Shown: in pieces, positions 26,046 to 33,371 of the stretch | How positions within the stretch are numbered: the stretch's first letter is position 1 | How the letters are laid out: each line of letters starts with the position of its first letter | Source: Pseudarthrobacter equi | Lineage (GTDB): Bacteria; Actinomycetota; Actinomycetes; Actinomycetales; Micrococcaceae | Assembly (NCBI RefSeq): GCF_900105535.1 | Contig: NZ_LT629779.1 | Span: 930,001 to 994,000, forward strand | DNA length: 64,000 nt | Reading direction: 5' to 3' | Notes under the pieces: model-generated | Told to the model about the DNA's origin: nothing | The model's database searches: none | What the model saw: only the letters and a program-made list of their open reading frames with translations | Translations under genes and position numbers: made by a program

Positions 26046-26051
26046 AGGCTA
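26046..26051 (-). promoter_or_regulatory. -10 box TAGCCT overlapping the metallopeptidase stop
   Basis: TAGCCT (26051-26046) contains the TAG stop of the upstream gene and lies 7 nt before the CDF start. No ribosome-binding site is visible between them. Confidence 0.45.
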
Positions 26052-26477
26052 GCCCCAGCCGAGCTCGTGCAGCCGCTCGTCCGAAATGCCGAAATGGTGC
26101 GCGATCTCGTGGACCACCGTCACTGCCACCTCGTGGATGACATCCTCGCGCGAATCACAGATTTCGAGAATGGGTTCTCGGAATATCGTGATCCGGTCGG
26201 GCAGTGATCCGGCGTCCCACCAGGAATCCCGTTCAGTCAGGGGCACGCCCTCATACAGGCCCAGCAGCACGGTGTCCGGGTCTTCTCCCGGGTGCGGTTC
26301 GTAGTCGTCATCAATGAAGACGGCCACATTGTCCATGGCCCGCGCCAGCTTCGTTGGGATGCTGTCCAGGGCGTCGGAGACGGCGGCCTCGAACTCGTCC
26401 GGGGACATGGTGAAACCCCGCGGTTCGTGCGGGCCCTCCGGGATGATGGGGAGACCGGGCGGAAGGCTTGCAGGCAT
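26049..26477 (-). CDS. Small zincin-like metallopeptidase family protein
   Basis: 142 residues. The C-terminal helix HEIAHHFGISDERL is the HExxH...D zinc motif of the short DUF1025/zincin-like family, preceded by the conserved NVAVFIDDDYEP and LLGLYEGVPLTERD segments. Family members are widespread in actinobacteria; substrates are unknown. The ATG at 26477 has TAAAGT 6 nt upstream and no ribosome-binding site, suggesting a leaderless start; the homologous core begins at the second Met (26408), which is the alternative. Confidence 0.85.
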   Translation of the reverse strand: MPASLPPGLPIIPEGPHEPRGFTMSPDEFEAAVSDALDSIPTKLARAMDNVAVFIDDDYEPHPGEDPDTVLLGLYEGVPLTERDSWWDAGSLPDRITIFREPILEICDSREDVIHEVAVTVVHEIAHHFGISDERLHELGWG

Positions 26478-26483
26478 ACCTCG

Positions 26484-26489
26484 ACTTTA
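26484..26489 (-). promoter_or_regulatory. -10 box TAAAGT before the metallopeptidase start
   Basis: TAAAGT (26489-26484), exactly 6 nt before the ATG at 26477. Leaderless signature. Confidence 0.5.
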
Positions 26490-27533
26490 GTCGCGATTGT
26501 CCCCCGGGACGGCGGGATTTTGTGATGAAACACCCCCGGCAGCCCCACTGGCGCCGCCGCGGGCAGCCTCACCGGCACCGCCGCGGCGGGTGCGGGTCCG
26601 GCGGCGCGTCAGGCTGACGCCCACCAGGCACACCAGCCCGCCCACCAGGCCCCAGGCCGTGGGGATCTCACCCAGCAGGAGCCACGAAATCAGCACCGTC
26701 GTTCCCGGAACCAGGTAGGTGGTGGCCGCCAGCTTTCCGGCGTCCACCAGCGACAACGCATAGGCCCAGGTGGTGAAGGCGATTGCTGTGGGAAAGATCC
26801 CCAGGTACACCAGCCCCGCGGTTGCCGCGGGCGGTGCGGCCTGCACCTCGGACACCAGCTGCCCGGCGAAGGGGAGGCAGCATACCGCGCCCACCAGGAT
26901 GCCGAACCACGTGGCCTGGGCCGCGGGAAACTTCCGCAGCACCGGCTTCTGGATGATGACGCTGACTGCGGCGAGCACCGCGGCAAGGAGGCAGAGGAGC
27001 ACGCCGGCCATGTCCGTCGTCGCGCTTTCCCCTGGCCGGCCGGGTGCACCGGACCCCAGCGCGATGAGGGCGACGCCGGCGAAGGCGATGGTGCTGCCGA
27101 TGAGCAACCAGCGCGGAAAGCCTTCCTTGAGGAAGATGCCTGCCATGATGGCCACCAGGATGGGATTGACGTTGATGAGCAAGGCGCTGGTACCTGCGTC
27201 GAGGACATGCTCGGCAGCGTTCAGCGCCACGTTGTAACCACCGAACCACATGACCCCGTACGCCAGGATGGGCCACCACTCGCGGCCCCGCGGCACGAGG
27301 CGGGTCTTCAGTATTTTCGGCAGCGCCACGGCGGCGAGCACGACGGCGGCAATCGCCAGCCTGCCCAGCGTCAGGGAGCCGGGGGAGAAGTGCGGGCCGA
27401 TGGCGCGGATACCCACGAACGCCGAAGCCCACAGGACCACGGTGACGGCCATGGCAGCGATGCCCAGTGCCTTGACGGGGGCGGCCGCCGATGACGCCGA
27501 AGCGGGACTGCTGACAGGGGTAGTGGAAGGCAT
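26487..27533 (-). CDS. EamA-family (DMT) transporter
   Basis: 348 residues with ten transmembrane helices in two EamA repeats (about 28-165 and 175-310), for example ALWASAFVGIRAIGPHFSPG in the first and a GWGLVGG-like PTAWGLVGGLVCLVGVSLTR end. Members export amino acids, metabolites or drugs. The C-terminus is basic then Gly/Ala-rich. The start has TAGATT 6 nt upstream and no ribosome-binding site. It is divergent from a DsbA-like gene that also looks leaderless, so the 126-bp gap holds two back-to-back promoters. Confidence 0.9.
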   Translation of the reverse strand: MPSTTPVSSPASASSAAAPVKALGIAAMAVTVVLWASAFVGIRAIGPHFSPGSLTLGRLAIAAVVLAAVALPKILKTRLVPRGREWWPILAYGVMWFGGYNVALNAAEHVLDAGTSALLINVNPILVAIMAGIFLKEGFPRWLLIGSTIAFAGVALIALGSGAPGRPGESATTDMAGVLLCLLAAVLAAVSVIIQKPVLRKFPAAQATWFGILVGAVCCLPFAGQLVSEVQAAPPAATAGLVYLGIFPTAIAFTTWAYALSLVDAGKLAATTYLVPGTTVLISWLLLGEIPTAWGLVGGLVCLVGVSLTRRRTRTRRGGAGEAARGGASGAAGGVSSQNPAVPGDNRD

Positions 27534-27539
27534 GAGCCC

Positions 27540-27545
27540 AATCTA
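27540..27545 (-). promoter_or_regulatory. -10 box TAGATT before the EamA gene
   Basis: TAGATT (27545-27540) with 6 nt to the ATG at 27533. Leaderless signature. Confidence 0.5.
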
Positions 27546-27646
27546 GTCGCGCAGGCCGGGCCCGGGCTGGCGGAAATCGGCCACGTCTGGCCAACTTCCT
27601 GCCAAAGTGGAGCTGGGCGTGGGGCGGGGCCACTCCCTGCCTCGGC

Positions 27647-27652
27647 TAGGAT
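27647..27652 (+). promoter_or_regulatory. -10 box TAGGAT before the DsbA-like gene
   Basis: TAGGAT with 7 nt to the ATG at 27660. This argues against the in-frame ATG at 27651, which overlaps the box. Confidence 0.5.
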
Positions 27653-27659
27653 GCGAAAC

Positions 27660-28349
27660 ATGGTCTCAAGCCCTGCCCCACCCCGTGATACCGCACGCCT
27701 CGTCAGGACAGTGATCTGGATTGTGCTGGCAGCCGCCGTCATCGGTGGAGTGGCCTGGTACGCCGTGTTCGCCGCTAACAAGGAGCAAAATGCGGCTCCG
27801 CCCGCGCCGGGATCGGGGTCCGAACAGCTCGTCCGGGAGAACAGCTACCGCCTCACCGCGCCGGCCGTGGAAAAAGCGCAGTTGGTGGAGTTCCTGGATT
27901 TCGAATGCCCCGCGTGCGGGTCCATCCATCCCGTGGTGGAGGAACTCAAAGCCGAGTTTGGCGACAGGATTACCTTCGTGAACAGGCACTTCCCGCTGGC
28001 GGCCCACGCCAACTCCGGCCAGGCGGCACTCGCTGCCGAGGCGGCAAGCCAGCAGGGCAAGTACCAGGAAATGGCCAACAGGTTGTTCGACGCCCAGCCG
28101 CAGTGGGCCGGCCAGCAACAGTCACAGGCCCCCTTGTTCCGCACGTACGCGGAGGAACTCGGATTGGACCTGGCGCAGTTCGATGCAGCCGTGGCTGACC
28201 AGGAAACCGAAGAGCGCGTCCTGGCGGACATTGCCGACGGCGAGGCGTTGGGCGTCCACGGGACGCCCACCTTCTTCCTCAACGGGGAGAAACTGACGCT
28301 CACCACCAAAGCCGAATTCCGGCAGAAACTCGCCGACGCCGTCAAATAG
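27660..28349 (+). CDS. Membrane-anchored DsbA-like thioredoxin-fold oxidoreductase
   Basis: 229 residues: signal-anchor helix (about 15-38), then a DsbA/DsbG-type thioredoxin fold with the redox motif CPAC (83-86) in FLDFECPACGSIHP and the cis-proline loop VHGTPTFFLNG near 200. It acts outside the membrane in disulfide formation or isomerisation, like other actinobacterial 'thioredoxin_4' proteins. The apparent leaderless start at 27660 is preferred over 27651. It is convergent with the PHP gene. Confidence 0.92.
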   Translation: MVSSPAPPRDTARLVRTVIWIVLAAAVIGGVAWYAVFAANKEQNAAPPAPGSGSEQLVRENSYRLTAPAVEKAQLVEFLDFECPACGSIHPVVEELKAEFGDRITFVNRHFPLAAHANSGQAALAAEAASQQGKYQEMANRLFDAQPQWAGQQQSQAPLFRTYAEELGLDLAQFDAAVADQETEERVLADIADGEALGVHGTPTFFLNGEKLTLTTKAEFRQKLADAVK

Positions 28350-28394
28350 CCGCAGCACGCCACCGCCGCCGACGTCAGGGGGACTGGCAGGGCT

Positions 28395-29429
28395 TTAGGT
28401 GGCCGCCCAGTCAAGGAGCCTGTCCACCGGCCAGGTGGTGATGATCCGCTCCAGCGGCACGTCATTGCGTTCGGCCCGCTCGGCCCCGTACTGGAGGAAA
28501 TCCAGCTGCCCGGGCGCGTGCGCGTCGCTGTCGATGGAGAACAGGCAGCCTGCTTCCACGGCCAGCTTGATCAGATCATCCGGCGGGTCCTGCCGCTCTG
28601 GCCGGGAGTTGATCTCGACGGCAACGTTGTTCTCGGCGCAGGCGGCGAATATTTCCTTGGCATCGAATTCGGACTGGGGGCGGGTGCCGCGCGAGCCTTC
28701 CACCAGCCGGCCCGTGCAGTGGCCCAGGATGTTGCTGTGCGGCGCCAGGATGCCGCCGAGCATCCGCGCGGTCATGGTTTTACGGTCTGCCCGGAGCTTC
28801 GAGTGGACGCTGGCCACCACGATGTCCAGCCGGTCCAACAGTTCCGGGTCCTGGTCCAGCTCACCGGATTCCAGGATGTCCACTTCGATGCCCGTCAGCA
28901 GCCGGACCGTGCCGTCGTGCGCACCACCGTCCTTACTGCCGTCGTTGATGGCGGCCACCACGTCGAGCTGCTTCGCCAGGCGTTCGGCGGAAAGGCCGTT
29001 GGCGATGGTCAGGTTGGGGGAGTGGTCGGTCAGGGCCAGGTACTCCCGGCCCAGAACCTCCGCGGCGGCAACCATTACTTCAATGGGGGAGCCGCCGTCG
29101 GACCATTCGCTGTGGCTGTGCAGGTCGCCGCGCAAGGCTTTTCGGACGGCGGCTCCGCCGACGGCCAGTGGCTGCGCGCCTTTCTCGCGGAGGTCAGCGA
29201 GGTAGTCCGGGACGGATCCGTCCACCGCCTGCTGGATCACCTGGAAAGTCCTGTCACCTATGCTCTTCATTGACTTCAGCCGGCCGTTCCGCGCCCGCGC
29301 GGCCACTTCGTCCGGTGGCAGGGCGCTGATGGCGGCGGCGGCCTTGCGGAACGCCTGGACTTTGAAGGTGGCAGCGCGTCCGCGCTCCAGCCAGAAGGCG
29401 ATCTCGTTGAGCGCTGCGACGGCATCCAT
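28395..29429 (-). CDS. PHP-domain phosphoesterase (PolX C-terminal-like)
   Basis: 344 residues. Residues 1-80 form a helix-hairpin-helix-like region (ERGRAATFKVQAFRKAA, LKSMKSIGDRTFQVI). The PHP metal motifs follow: GDLHSHSEWSDGG (His104, His106), LALTDHSPN, LTGIEVDILESGELD, VASVHSK, and SIDSDAHAP. This is the layout of the C-terminal half of bacterial PolX without the polymerase domain. It is probably a metal-dependent phosphoesterase acting on DNA or nucleotides. The start is the ATG at 29429; the ribosome-binding site is weak. Confidence 0.88.
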   Translation of the reverse strand: MDAVAALNEIAFWLERGRAATFKVQAFRKAAAAISALPPDEVAARARNGRLKSMKSIGDRTFQVIQQAVDGSVPDYLADLREKGAQPLAVGGAAVRKALRGDLHSHSEWSDGGSPIEVMVAAAEVLGREYLALTDHSPNLTIANGLSAERLAKQLDVVAAINDGSKDGGAHDGTVRLLTGIEVDILESGELDQDPELLDRLDIVVASVHSKLRADRKTMTARMLGGILAPHSNILGHCTGRLVEGSRGTRPQSEFDAKEIFAACAENNVAVEINSRPERQDPPDDLIKLAVEAGCLFSIDSDAHAPGQLDFLQYGAERAERNDVPLERIITTWPVDRLLDWAAT

Positions 29430-29480
29430 CAGTCCATCTTCGCCCGTTCTTCCTGTTCAGGCACGGGTTTTTGGCCGATT

Positions 29481-29509
29481 TTGGATAATCGCAGAGTAAG
29501 CCCTATAGT
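29481..29509 (+). promoter_or_regulatory. Promoter of the tRNA cluster
   Basis: TTGGAT (29481-29486), 17-nt spacer, TATAGT (29504-29509), 85 bp before tRNA-Glu in an AT-rich patch. Nothing coding lies between 29430 and 29593. Confidence 0.6.
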
Positions 29510-29593
29510 TGTTGAGTCCAGTTCGGAGAAACGCAAAGGACAAAGACGGAAAGCCTCGCTTTACGCCTTTTATTTTGTTCCGAACGGGTTCTG

Positions 29594-29666
29594 GCCCCCA
29601 TCGTCTAGCGGCCTAGGACACCGCCCTTTCACGGCGGCGGCACGGGTTCGAATCCCGTTGGGGGTA
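29594..29666 (+). tRNA. tRNA-Glu (anticodon TTC)
   Basis: Full cloverleaf: acceptor GCCCCCA/TGGGGGT with a G-U first pair, anticodon arm CCGCC-CTTTCAC-GGCGG with TTC at 29628-29630, and T arm with GGTTCGAAT. CCA is not encoded. Confidence 0.98.
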
Positions 29667-29756
29667 CGCAAGGAACTGGTCAAACAGACAAAAAATGTCT
29701 GGTAGGCTGGAAGCCTTGAAAAAAGCAGTAGAGATACTGTGAAGCAAGAAAATCAA

Positions 29757-29830
29757 GGCCCTGTAGCGCAGTTGGTTAGCGCGCCGCCCTGTCACGGCGG
29801 AGGTCGCGGGTTCAAGTCCCGTCAGGGTCG
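29757..29830 (+). tRNA. tRNA-Asp (anticodon GTC)
   Basis: Acceptor GGCCCTG/CAGGGTC, D arm GCGCAGTTGGTTAGCGC, anticodon arm CCGCC-CTGTCAC-GGCGG with GTC at 29791-29793, T loop GGTTCAAGT. CCA is not encoded. Confidence 0.98.
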
Positions 29831-29878
29831 CTCTGGTTGTCGGAAGAGATTTCGGCGGTCATGGTGACATGTCACCTA

Positions 29879-29954
29879 GGCTCTGTAGCTCAGTTGGTAG
29901 AGCGTTCGACTGAAAATCGAAAGGTCACCGGATCGACGCCGGTCGGAGCCACCA
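29879..29954 (+). tRNA. tRNA-Phe (anticodon GAA), CCA encoded
   Basis: Acceptor GGCTCTG/CGGAGCC, anticodon arm TTCGA-CTGAAAA-TCGAA with GAA at 29912-29914, discriminator A then an encoded CCA (29952-29954). The other two tRNAs in the cluster lack CCA. Confidence 0.98.
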
Positions 29955-29960
29955 CTGGGA

Positions 29961-29996
29961 AGCATCAGTTCTGCGGAACTGGTGCTTTTCTTCTTT
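29961..29996 (+). terminator. Terminator of the tRNA cluster
   Basis: 11-bp stem AGCATCAGTTC (29961-29971) / GAACTGGTGCT (29976-29986, one G-T pair), TGCG loop, then TTTTCTTCTTT. Confidence 0.92.
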
Positions 29997-30151
29997 AACC
30001 ACACTTTTCAACCGCACTTTTGGAACTGGACTTCTGGAGGCCCGGAAGTCGGTCCTGGCCTTGTTCGCACATCAGAGCCTTCAACGGCCGGACCAGCGAA
30101 CAAGTCCCTGACCTGTCGCTGCCGGAGCGGGCAATGCCCCTCCACATGACT

Positions 30152-30197
30152 GCTCCCCGGCAGTTGAACCTGGAGATCAGGTCTTCTGCCGGGGAGC
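30152..30197. terminator. Long hairpin after the deacetylase gene
   Basis: 12-bp perfect arms GCTCCCCGGCAG (30152-30163) and CTGCCGGGGAGC (30186-30197), with a smaller CCTG/CAGG pairing inside. It lies 38 bp past the deacetylase stop, with no T-run. Probably its terminator. The remaining bases from 29997 to 30234 hold nothing I recognise. Confidence 0.6.
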
Positions 30198-30234
30198 GGT
30201 TCACATGCTCAGCGTGGCTGGCTTCCTGCGTCTG

Positions 30235-32778
30235 TCAGAGGAAATATCCCGAGACGTCGGCGATCAGATGCGTTGTGCCGGTTGAGCTGTTGGTGAGGTT
30301 GACCTTGCCGTCCGCTCCCAGGGGAACAGTGACGCTGTTCGGGACAATCTGCCCGGCGGCGTAGTTCACGTTGGAGGCATTCGGCAGGGACGCGCCGGAC
30401 GGGTAGGCCGTGACGAAGCCGTTCCTGGTCGGATTGGCTACGGTCAGGTTGAAGATGGTCGCCGAGGCCGTTGCCGGAACCCCGCCGACGCTTCCAACCT
30501 GGACGGAGATAGTCCCGTTGGCACCCACCGGGTTTCCGCTCCTGGTGTCGAGGAAGCGGTTAGGCGTAATCGCCTGGAACATGCCGGGCAGGCTCACGAT
30601 GCCCGCCAGGTAGTACCCGGATACGTCTGCGATCAGGTGGGCGGTGCCGGCAGAGTCGTTGTACAGCGAGACCTTGCCGTCGGCACCCACCGGAACCGTG
30701 ACCCTGTTCGGGACAATCTGTCCCCTGTCGTAGTTCAGGTTCGACGCCGTGGGGACGCTGGTGCCCGAGGCAAACGCCGTGACGACGCCGTTGGACGTCG
30801 AGTTGGCGACCGTCAGGTTGAAGGTCACTGCCGAAACGCCTGCCGGAATACCGCTGTTTCCGCCAACCTGGAAGGAAACGGTTCCCTTCGGAGCCACGGG
30901 CGTGCCCGTATTCCGCGTGTCAAGGAACCGTGCCGGCGCCACTGCCTTGAACGACCCGTTCGCCACTGCCGTTCCGGCTGCGTAGTAGCCGGAAACGTCG
31001 GCAATCAGGTTGGCCGTGCCAGCCGACTCGCTGTAGAGCGTGACCTTGCCGTCGGCACCCACCGGAACCGTGACACTGTTCGGGACTGTTTGCCCGGTGT
31101 CATAGTTCAGGTTCGAAGCATTGGGCCGCGTGGTGCCTGACGCGTACGCCGTGACGAATCCGTTGGAGGTGGGGTTGGTGACGGTCAGGTTGAAGGTCAC
31201 CGCTGCAACGCTTGCCGGGATCCCGCTGGCTCCGCCCACCTGGAACGAAACCGTCCCCCTGGGCGCGACGGGACCGCCACTCGTCCTTGTATCCAGCAGA
31301 CGCACCGGCGTCATGGGCTGGAAGGCGCCCGGGTCAAGAACCGCCTTTGTCAGGCTGTAGTCGTCCGTCACCAGGGTTCCCGTGCTGACCAGTGTCAAGG
31401 ACATGCTCATGGCAGTAGCACCGGCAGGAACGGGTGGCGATGTGTACGACACCTGGGTGAAGCTCGCGGACGAAGCAAAGAACGGGCTCGATGTCCAGTA
31501 CTGCCAGTTGCCCGTACCCAGCCTGTAGTACAGCTCGAACTGGGTCTGGGCCGTCGAGTTGTACCACCCGGACATCGTGTATCTCTGTCCCGGCGTCACC
31601 GTCGGCGTGCACTGGCCCGTGTCCAGCGGCGGCAGGATCTTGGCATTCCCGCTCTGGTAGGACGACATGACCAGCTGCTGGGCCGCTGTCCCCGTATGCG
31701 CAGCAGCTACTGTGCTGTACGTGTACGTGTTGATCCCGTATCCACCCGGTACCCAGCACGCAGGGGCATCTCCGGCAATGGGGCCCGCCGTTTCAAACCC
31801 CGGGTTACGGATGAGGTTTCCCGAGGTGAGGGGTGCCGGCGGCTGTGGTCCGGCGCCGTTGGTCTTCACCGCTCCGCCAATCACCTGGTCAACGGTCTTG
31901 ACGATCACCCGGCCGGCGCTCTGCTCAGCGGCCAGGAAGTCGATGAGGGCCCGGAAGTTCTCGGTGGTCACGGAAAGAGGTTCAGTGGCCACTCCGATGT
32001 GGTGGAACGTGTACTGGATCCAGCCGCCACCCGGCTCGGCCTTGAGGGTCAGGTCTTTGAGGTTCTGGAGTGTCCAGGTGCTGTCGGCCTGGTCCGGCGC
32101 CTTGGTGAGGAACGGATCCGCCGGAGGCATGGTCTCCGCCAGCGGGAATGTTTCGCTTCCCGCGATGTGGCTGGCGATGTCACCCAGGCCACGCGCGCTG
32201 TTGTACCCGCAGGTGTTGGCAATGTTTTCGATGGCAGGAGTCGATGAGGCATACGGATACGCAAAGCTCGTCACCCGGAAACCAAGGCCCGTCAGGCTGG
32301 TGCGGTCGTTGCAGATCTGCCGGGTCACTTCGCCGGTATCTGCAAAGGCCAGGTCGGCGTGGGTGACGCTGTGCCCGCCGATCTCGTTTCCGGCTGTCTG
32401 TAGGGCGAGGGCCTGGGCTGTGTTCATGTGCGAAGAATCCGAATTCAAGTAGCCCGATGGCACATAGAACGTACCCTTCAAACCCTTGGAGTTCATGTAG
32501 TCCGCCGCCGCTACCTGGTTCAGGTGTGCATCGTCGAACGTCAGGGACACCGTGACGAGTTCCGCAGCGTTGGCCGCAGGTGCCAGGGCCACCGTGCTGA
32601 TGAAGGTCGACAGGACGAGCAGCGTTGTTCCCGCCGCGGTGGCAGCGGCCCGGCCGGTCTTGAATTTTTCGCGGAGCTGGCGGCCCGCAAACGTGGGAAT
32701 GCTCCATCGGCTCCTGGCCGGTGGAGGGGCTTTTTGCAGGGGCTGGCCTTTCGGGGCGCGCTGCATTGATCGTTCCAT
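30235..32778 (-). CDS. Secreted polysaccharide deacetylase with CBM-like and three LDTR repeats
   Basis: 847 residues from the ATG at 32778. Order: unusually long basic N-terminus and signal peptide (cleavage near ANAAE, about 72); NodB polysaccharide deacetylase domain (about 74-302) with SLTFDDAH and the zinc pair in GGHSVTHADL; a beta-sandwich carbohydrate-binding-like domain (about 318-477); then three tandem repeats of about 114 residues (486-599, 610-723, 734-847), each with RLLDTR or RFLDTR, GTVSFQVGG, VPVGADGKV and LIADVSGYY. It probably removes acetyl groups from chitin-like or cell-surface glycans. Starts at 32817 (GTG) and 32766 are alternatives; none has a clear ribosome-binding site. 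Confidence 0.85.
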   Translation of the reverse strand: MERSMQRAPKGQPLQKAPPPARSRWSIPTFAGRQLREKFKTGRAAATAAGTTLLVLSTFISTVALAPAANAAELVTVSLTFDDAHLNQVAAADYMNSKGLKGTFYVPSGYLNSDSSHMNTAQALALQTAGNEIGGHSVTHADLAFADTGEVTRQICNDRTSLTGLGFRVTSFAYPYASSTPAIENIANTCGYNSARGLGDIASHIAGSETFPLAETMPPADPFLTKAPDQADSTWTLQNLKDLTLKAEPGGGWIQYTFHHIGVATEPLSVTTENFRALIDFLAAEQSAGRVIVKTVDQVIGGAVKTNGAGPQPPAPLTSGNLIRNPGFETAGPIAGDAPACWVPGGYGINTYTYSTVAAAHTGTAAQQLVMSSYQSGNAKILPPLDTGQCTPTVTPGQRYTMSGWYNSTAQTQFELYYRLGTGNWQYWTSSPFFASSASFTQVSYTSPPVPAGATAMSMSLTLVSTGTLVTDDYSLTKAVLDPGAFQPMTPVRLLDTRTSGGPVAPRGTVSFQVGGASGIPASVAAVTFNLTVTNPTSNGFVTAYASGTTRPNASNLNYDTGQTVPNSVTVPVGADGKVTLYSESAGTANLIADVSGYYAAGTAVANGSFKAVAPARFLDTRNTGTPVAPKGTVSFQVGGNSGIPAGVSAVTFNLTVANSTSNGVVTAFASGTSVPTASNLNYDRGQIVPNRVTVPVGADGKVSLYNDSAGTAHLIADVSGYYLAGIVSLPGMFQAITPNRFLDTRSGNPVGANGTISVQVGSVGGVPATASATIFNLTVANPTRNGFVTAYPSGASLPNASNVNYAAGQIVPNSVTVPLGADGKVNLTNSSTGTTHLIADVSGYFL
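30238..31323 (-). repeat. Three tandem ~114-residue LDTR repeats in the deacetylase
   Basis: Repeat one is 31323-30982, repeat two 30951-30610, repeat three 30579-30238. At DNA level they share long stretches, for example around the codons for VPVGADGKV and LIADVSGYY. Likely a cell-surface or glycan attachment module. Confidence 0.85.
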
Positions 32779-33095
32779 GCGATTAACTCGATTCAGAACA
32801 GCGGCTTGCCGGCCCACCCCCTACCCGGAATGGCCCGATCGAAACCGGAACGGGCGTTTGCTGTCTGCCATCCCAGCCTCTGGCTGGCCGACTGCTCCCA
32901 AAATATATTCGCTGGGTTAATGCGGCATGAGTGCCCGCTACCTGTCTTTGCCGCCGAACCACTCTATTGACCCTCGTCCTGCCCGGCCCGTCGGGGCAGC
33001 CGTTTCCGCTGTGACAGGGGAACCGCAAAATGGATTTGTCAGACATCTGAAACATTTGACTGTGAAAAATCGTTGTGGCACGCGCGCGCCTTGAA

Positions 33096-33115
33096 TTGCG
33101 TAAGCGCTTGCACAA
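33096..33115. promoter_or_regulatory. LacI-type operator upstream of levansucrase
   Basis: TTGCGTAAGCGCTTGCACAA: a 20-bp palindrome matching 16 of 20 positions, centred on the GC/GC typical of LacI-family sites. It lies 257 bp before the levansucrase ATG in the 593-bp divergent gap 32779-33371, which contains no gene. The same core (AA-N-CGCTTGCA) occurs at 39376. Confidence 0.55.
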
Positions 33116-33371
33116 ATGAGTCGAACTAGGTTTTCGAGTGCCGACACACGTTTTGTCATGTGCTCCAGGCCCTGCCTAGCGTTGACACCGGCCCGGACAT
33201 CGCCACGATGTCGCCGGGGCCCGCTTCGGGACTCCACCCAAGTCCCGGCCCCCGTTACAAAGGCGTCCCTGACGACGCCTGCCGTGTCGCCGGGGGATCC
33301 GCCGGAGTGCGGGGAACCAGGGCATCCGCCCGTCTTCCACGAACAGTTTGAACTCCGCGAGAAGAGCAAAA

